64,000 nucleotides of DNA from Pseudomonadota bacterium (lineage in GTDB: Bacteria; Desulfobacterota; Binatia; Binatales; Binataceae). The translations under genes were made by a program, and so were the position numbers. Positions 61,374 through 64,000 of this stretch are shown piece after piece (the stretch's first letter is position 1; each line of letters begins with the position of its first letter). The stretch spans positions 62,001-126,000 of the forward strand of contig JAJPIF010000004.1 in NCBI GenBank assembly GCA_021324885.1, in the 5' to 3' direction. Below the pieces are notes generated by a model, which saw nothing but the letters and a program-made list of their open reading frames with translations, was not told the DNA's origin and ran no database searches.

Positions 61374-63746
61374 GTGGCAGGAACCGACGGGCGCCTAGAA
61401 TTAATCGAAAATATTTCGCTGCTTGCCGGGACCACTTCGGATCTCCGGGAAGCGCTGGACGGGTTCGTAAAAGCGATCGCGTCGGGAATGGAGACGGAAG
61501 TCTGCTCGTTGTATCTGTTCGACCCCACGCAGCAGCGGCTGGTTCTGCGCGCCACCGTCGGCTTGGATCGCGACTCGGTCGGCAAGGTCTCGATGAAGAT
61601 CAACGAGGGGCTGGTCGGGTTGGTGATCGAGACGATGCAGCCGGTGGTGGTGGCCGACGCGATCAGCCATCCGCGCTACAAATACTTCCCCGAAACCGGC
61701 GAGGAACGCTATCACTCGTTCCTCGGCGTTCCGATCCAGAGCAATCACGGCGAACCGATTGGCGTGCTGGTCACCCAAACCCTGCGCAAACGGAAATTCA
61801 GCGCGAGCGAAGTCCGGCTGCTGCGCGCGGCCAGCAACCAGTTGGCGCAGATGCTCAACCATTTCCGCCTGCGCCAGACCCTGGCGACCAAGGAAAAAGA
61901 GCGCGACGAATATCGCCGCCGGATGATCGAAGCCAACCGTCAACTCAAGGATTACGAGAAAGTCGGCGGCAAGACGCGGCTGGCGGCGCCGGTCAAAATC
62001 CGCCGCCCGCGCCTGGTCGGACTCGGCGCGGCGCCCGGATTCGGCCATGGTATCGCGCACCTGGTCGGCACCTTCCTTAACACCATCGACATGAACCTGC
62101 GCGCCGACGATCAGGTCGAGGAACTGCGCCGGCTCAACGAAAGCGTCATCAAGGCCCAGGCGGAGCTGAGCGCGCTCAAGGCCCGGATGGCGGCGCTGAT
62201 GCCCGAAAACGAACTCAAGATTTTCGACGCGCACCGCCTGATTCTGGAAGACGAGGAGTTCATCGGGCGTATTCGAACCGCGATTGAATCGGGTTACGCG
62301 GCGGAAAGCGCGCTGTTTCGCGTGATCGACGAGGTGAGCGCCTCGATGCTGGCGATGGCGGACGGTTACCTGCGGGAGCGGGCAAGCGATTTCCGCGACG
62401 TCGGCCATCGCCTGCTGCGCCATCTGCGGCGCGAGGACAGCCGCAGCCCGTTCGTCCATCCGACCATCCTGGTCGCCGAGGAGCTGACACTGTCACAATT
62501 GACGTTGCTGTCGCACGAAAATCTGGCCGGAATCGCGCTGCAATCGGGCGGTGTCACCTCGCACGCCGCGATCCTGGCGCGTTCCTTCGAAATTCCGACG
62601 GTGGTGGGGATTGAACACCTGATGGAATCGGTGAGCGAGGGCGACGATCTGATCCTCGACGGCAATTCGGGCATCCTCTACATCAAGCCGAGCGCGGACG
62701 TGCAGCGCGAATACGACCGGCTGTCGCGCCAATACAACGCTTTCCGGCGCGAGCTGATGGCCCATCCGACGGAGGGCGCGATCACCCACGACGGCCATCG
62801 GATCCATCTGCTGGCCAATATCGCACTGCAAAACGATATCGAGATCGCGCTCAAGTACGGCGCCGAAGGGGTCGGCTTGTTCCGCTCCGAGTTTTCTTTT
62901 CTGACCTACGAGGACTTTCCCGACGAGAACGAGCAGGTCGCGCTTTACAATCGCCTGCTCAAGCCGATGGGCAATCGGACGGTGACCTTTCGCACGCTCG
63001 ACATCGGCGCCGACAAGTATCCCTCTTACATGCGGGTGCCGCGCGAGGACAATCCGTTCCTGGGATGGCGCTCGATCCGGGTTTCGCTGGAGATGCCGTC
63101 GCTGTTCAAGGCGCAACTGCGGGCAATCCTGCGTTCGGCAGCGCGCCACAACGTTCGCCTGCTGTTTCCGATGATCTCCAACATGGAGGAACTGCGCAAT
63201 GCGCGCGAACTGCTCGCCGAGGCGCAGGCCGAGCTTTACCGCGAGGGGCTGGAGCACAACCCCGCGATTGCGGTCGGCGCCATGATCGAAGTGCCGGCGG
63301 CGGTCTGGCTGGCGCCCCGGCTGGTCAAGGAAGTGGACTTTTTTTCGATCGGCACCAACGACTTGATCCAGTTTCTGCTGGCGGTGGACCGCAACAATCC
63401 CAAGGTGGCGGCGCTTTACGAGCCGCTCCATCCCGCCGTTCTGGCCGCTATTTCGCAGGTTTTCACCGTCGCGAAGGAAGCGGGCAAGCCGGTTTGCATT
63501 TGCGGCGAGATGGCCAGTGATCCGATGGCGACACTGGTGCTGATTGGAATCGGCCTGACAGAATTGAGCCTGAGTCCGCTTTTCATCCCGGTCGTGCGCG
63601 AGGTGGTGCGCCACGTCAATTACGCAACCGCACGCTTGATCGCCAAAGATGTGCTTGAAATGAGCACGGTCCAGCAGATCAAGGGGTACCTGGTTGAGCG
63701 TTACCGGGACCTCGGTTTAATCAACCTGGTCGAAATGTACCGTTGA
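61374..63746 (+). CDS. ptsP: PTS enzyme I-Ntr (GAF domain phosphoenolpyruvate-protein phosphotransferase)
   Basis: First enzyme of the nitrogen-type phosphotransferase relay; takes phosphate from PEP and passes it to NPr/HPr. 790 residues: GAF sensor domain (residues about 10-165; EVCSLYLFDPTQQRLVLRATVGL, SFLGVPIQSNHGEPIGVL), a short coiled-coil linker, enzyme I N-terminal domain with active His in GGVTSHAAILARS (about residue 403), and PEP-binding barrel with FRSEFSFLTYEDFPDENEQ, FRTLDIGADK, SIGTNDLIQFLLAVDRNN and Cys in ICGEMASD. Length is normal. No HPr or EIIA-Ntr gene is in the window. GTG start without a ribosome binding site. Confidence 0.93.
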   Translation: MAGTDGRLELIENISLLAGTTSDLREALDGFVKAIASGMETEVCSLYLFDPTQQRLVLRATVGLDRDSVGKVSMKINEGLVGLVIETMQPVVVADAISHPRYKYFPETGEERYHSFLGVPIQSNHGEPIGVLVTQTLRKRKFSASEVRLLRAASNQLAQMLNHFRLRQTLATKEKERDEYRRRMIEANRQLKDYEKVGGKTRLAAPVKIRRPRLVGLGAAPGFGHGIAHLVGTFLNTIDMNLRADDQVEELRRLNESVIKAQAELSALKARMAALMPENELKIFDAHRLILEDEEFIGRIRTAIESGYAAESALFRVIDEVSASMLAMADGYLRERASDFRDVGHRLLRHLRREDSRSPFVHPTILVAEELTLSQLTLLSHENLAGIALQSGGVTSHAAILARSFEIPTVVGIEHLMESVSEGDDLILDGNSGILYIKPSADVQREYDRLSRQYNAFRRELMAHPTEGAITHDGHRIHLLANIALQNDIEIALKYGAEGVGLFRSEFSFLTYEDFPDENEQVALYNRLLKPMGNRTVTFRTLDIGADKYPSYMRVPREDNPFLGWRSIRVSLEMPSLFKAQLRAILRSAARHNVRLLFPMISNMEELRNARELLAEAQAELYREGLEHNPAIAVGAMIEVPAAVWLAPRLVKEVDFFSIGTNDLIQFLLAVDRNNPKVAALYEPLHPAVLAAISQVFTVAKEAGKPVCICGEMASDPMATLVLIGIGLTELSLSPLFIPVVREVVRHVNYATARLIAKDVLEMSTVQQIKGYLVERYRDLGLINLVEMYR

Positions 63747-63820
63747 GTTGCCGGTTTCTGGACACGAATTCTATTCCAGAAAAAGGTTGACTCGAATACC
63801 GTATATCTTGTAGGAAATAC

Positions 63821-63837
63821 CCGACTTGACCAGTCGG
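63821..63837. promoter_or_regulatory. Inverted repeat before the last gene
   Basis: CCGACT and AGTCGG flank TGACC, 62 bases before the ATG at 63899, in a 152-base gap after ptsP. It could be an operator or a weak hairpin. Confidence 0.3.
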
Positions 63838-63898
63838 TTAGGAATGCCTCCCTCGGCGAAGTCCGTGGTCTCGGAGAGAGGTTGAAGAGGTTTTTTCG

Positions 63899-64000
63899 AT
63901 GGTTGTTTTACTTGTACTTGCAGGCCTGCTATTAGCCGCGGTTGGCCTCTTTTACCTGATTCTTGGCCGCAACCGCTATGGTTCGATAACGCGTTCGCAG
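63899..64000 (+). CDS. N-terminus of a membrane-anchored protein, cut by window edge
   Basis: Only 34 codons are present: a hydrophobic segment (VVLLVLAGLLLAAVGLFYLIL) followed by basic GRNRYGSITRSQ, as in a single-pass membrane anchor with a cytoplasmic tail. AGAGG lies eight bases before the ATG. The family cannot be named from this fragment. Confidence 0.55.
   Translation, partial: MVVLLVLAGLLLAAVGLFYLILGRNRYGSITRSQ

Overview
The window is GC-rich bacterial chromosome with almost no non-coding space. The organism has an outer membrane: LptF/LptG, a heptosyltransferase, a Kdo/WaaP-type lipid A-core kinase, a DUF1329 exported protein and a periplasmic cyclophilin are all present. The mixture of deltaproteobacteria-like housekeeping genes with many CaiB/BaiF CoA-transferases, SDRs, a P450, SnoaL-like proteins, a BKACE enzyme and EthD proteins would fit an uncultivated heterotroph of the Binatota/Desulfobacterota type that degrades organic acids or hydrophobic compounds. 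That placement is inference and was not tested. I saw no phage genes, insertion sequences, CRISPR arrays, rRNA or tRNA genes.

Layout. 1-5.7 kb: rlmB (cut by the window edge), divergent lptFG, a LuxR remnant, a DUF1614 membrane protein, pyrE and aroE. 5.8-17.2 kb: a catabolic region with BKACE, SDR, an N-acyl-amino-acid deacylase-type amidohydrolase, a tandem-fused CoA-transferase, a single CoA-transferase, EthD, SDR, cytochrome P450 and a SnoaL protein with a histone-like tail. 17.4-26 kb: Ycf46-type AAA+ ATPase, RecQ, cupin, NudC, two SDRs, a persulfide dioxygenase-rhodanese fusion and a second SnoaL protein. 26.4-31.7 kb: a redox operon made of fused EtfB-EtfA, an SdhA/FrdA-like flavoprotein, an SdhB-like iron-sulfur protein and a CCG-domain (SdhE/HdrB-like) protein. 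32-43 kb: DUF992, a methyltransferase, a BtuFCD-type ABC importer, Hsp20, a Cu(I) P-type ATPase, DoxX and an acetyl/propionyl-CoA synthetase. 43-51 kb: an LPS core cluster running into yicC, gmk, spoT/rel and ridA. 51-57.5 kb: a second catabolic region with a hydroxyacid dehydrogenase, a CoA-transferase, a glutathione S-transferase with an in-frame TGA, a VOC-hydrolase fusion and E1 alpha/beta dehydrogenase genes (alpha is broken). 57.8-64 kb: DUF1329 protein, two tandem cyclophilins, a PHP phosphoesterase, ptsP and the start of a membrane protein.

The most notable observation is at 53694-54305. An omega-like glutathione S-transferase reads through an in-frame TGA at exactly the position of the catalytic Cys/Ser. 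It has a strong ribosome binding site before the ATG, and an 8-bp hairpin with a GGA loop starts 24 bases after the TGA. This is what a selenocysteine codon with a bacterial SECIS would look like. A nonsense mutation is the alternative.

The second is the ETF/Sdh/CCG redox operon. Its flavoprotein has lost the covalent-flavin His and an active-site Arg of true succinate dehydrogenases, and no membrane anchors follow. It may be a soluble or peripheral electron-transfer complex coupled to acyl-CoA oxidation by the CoA-thioester genes around it.
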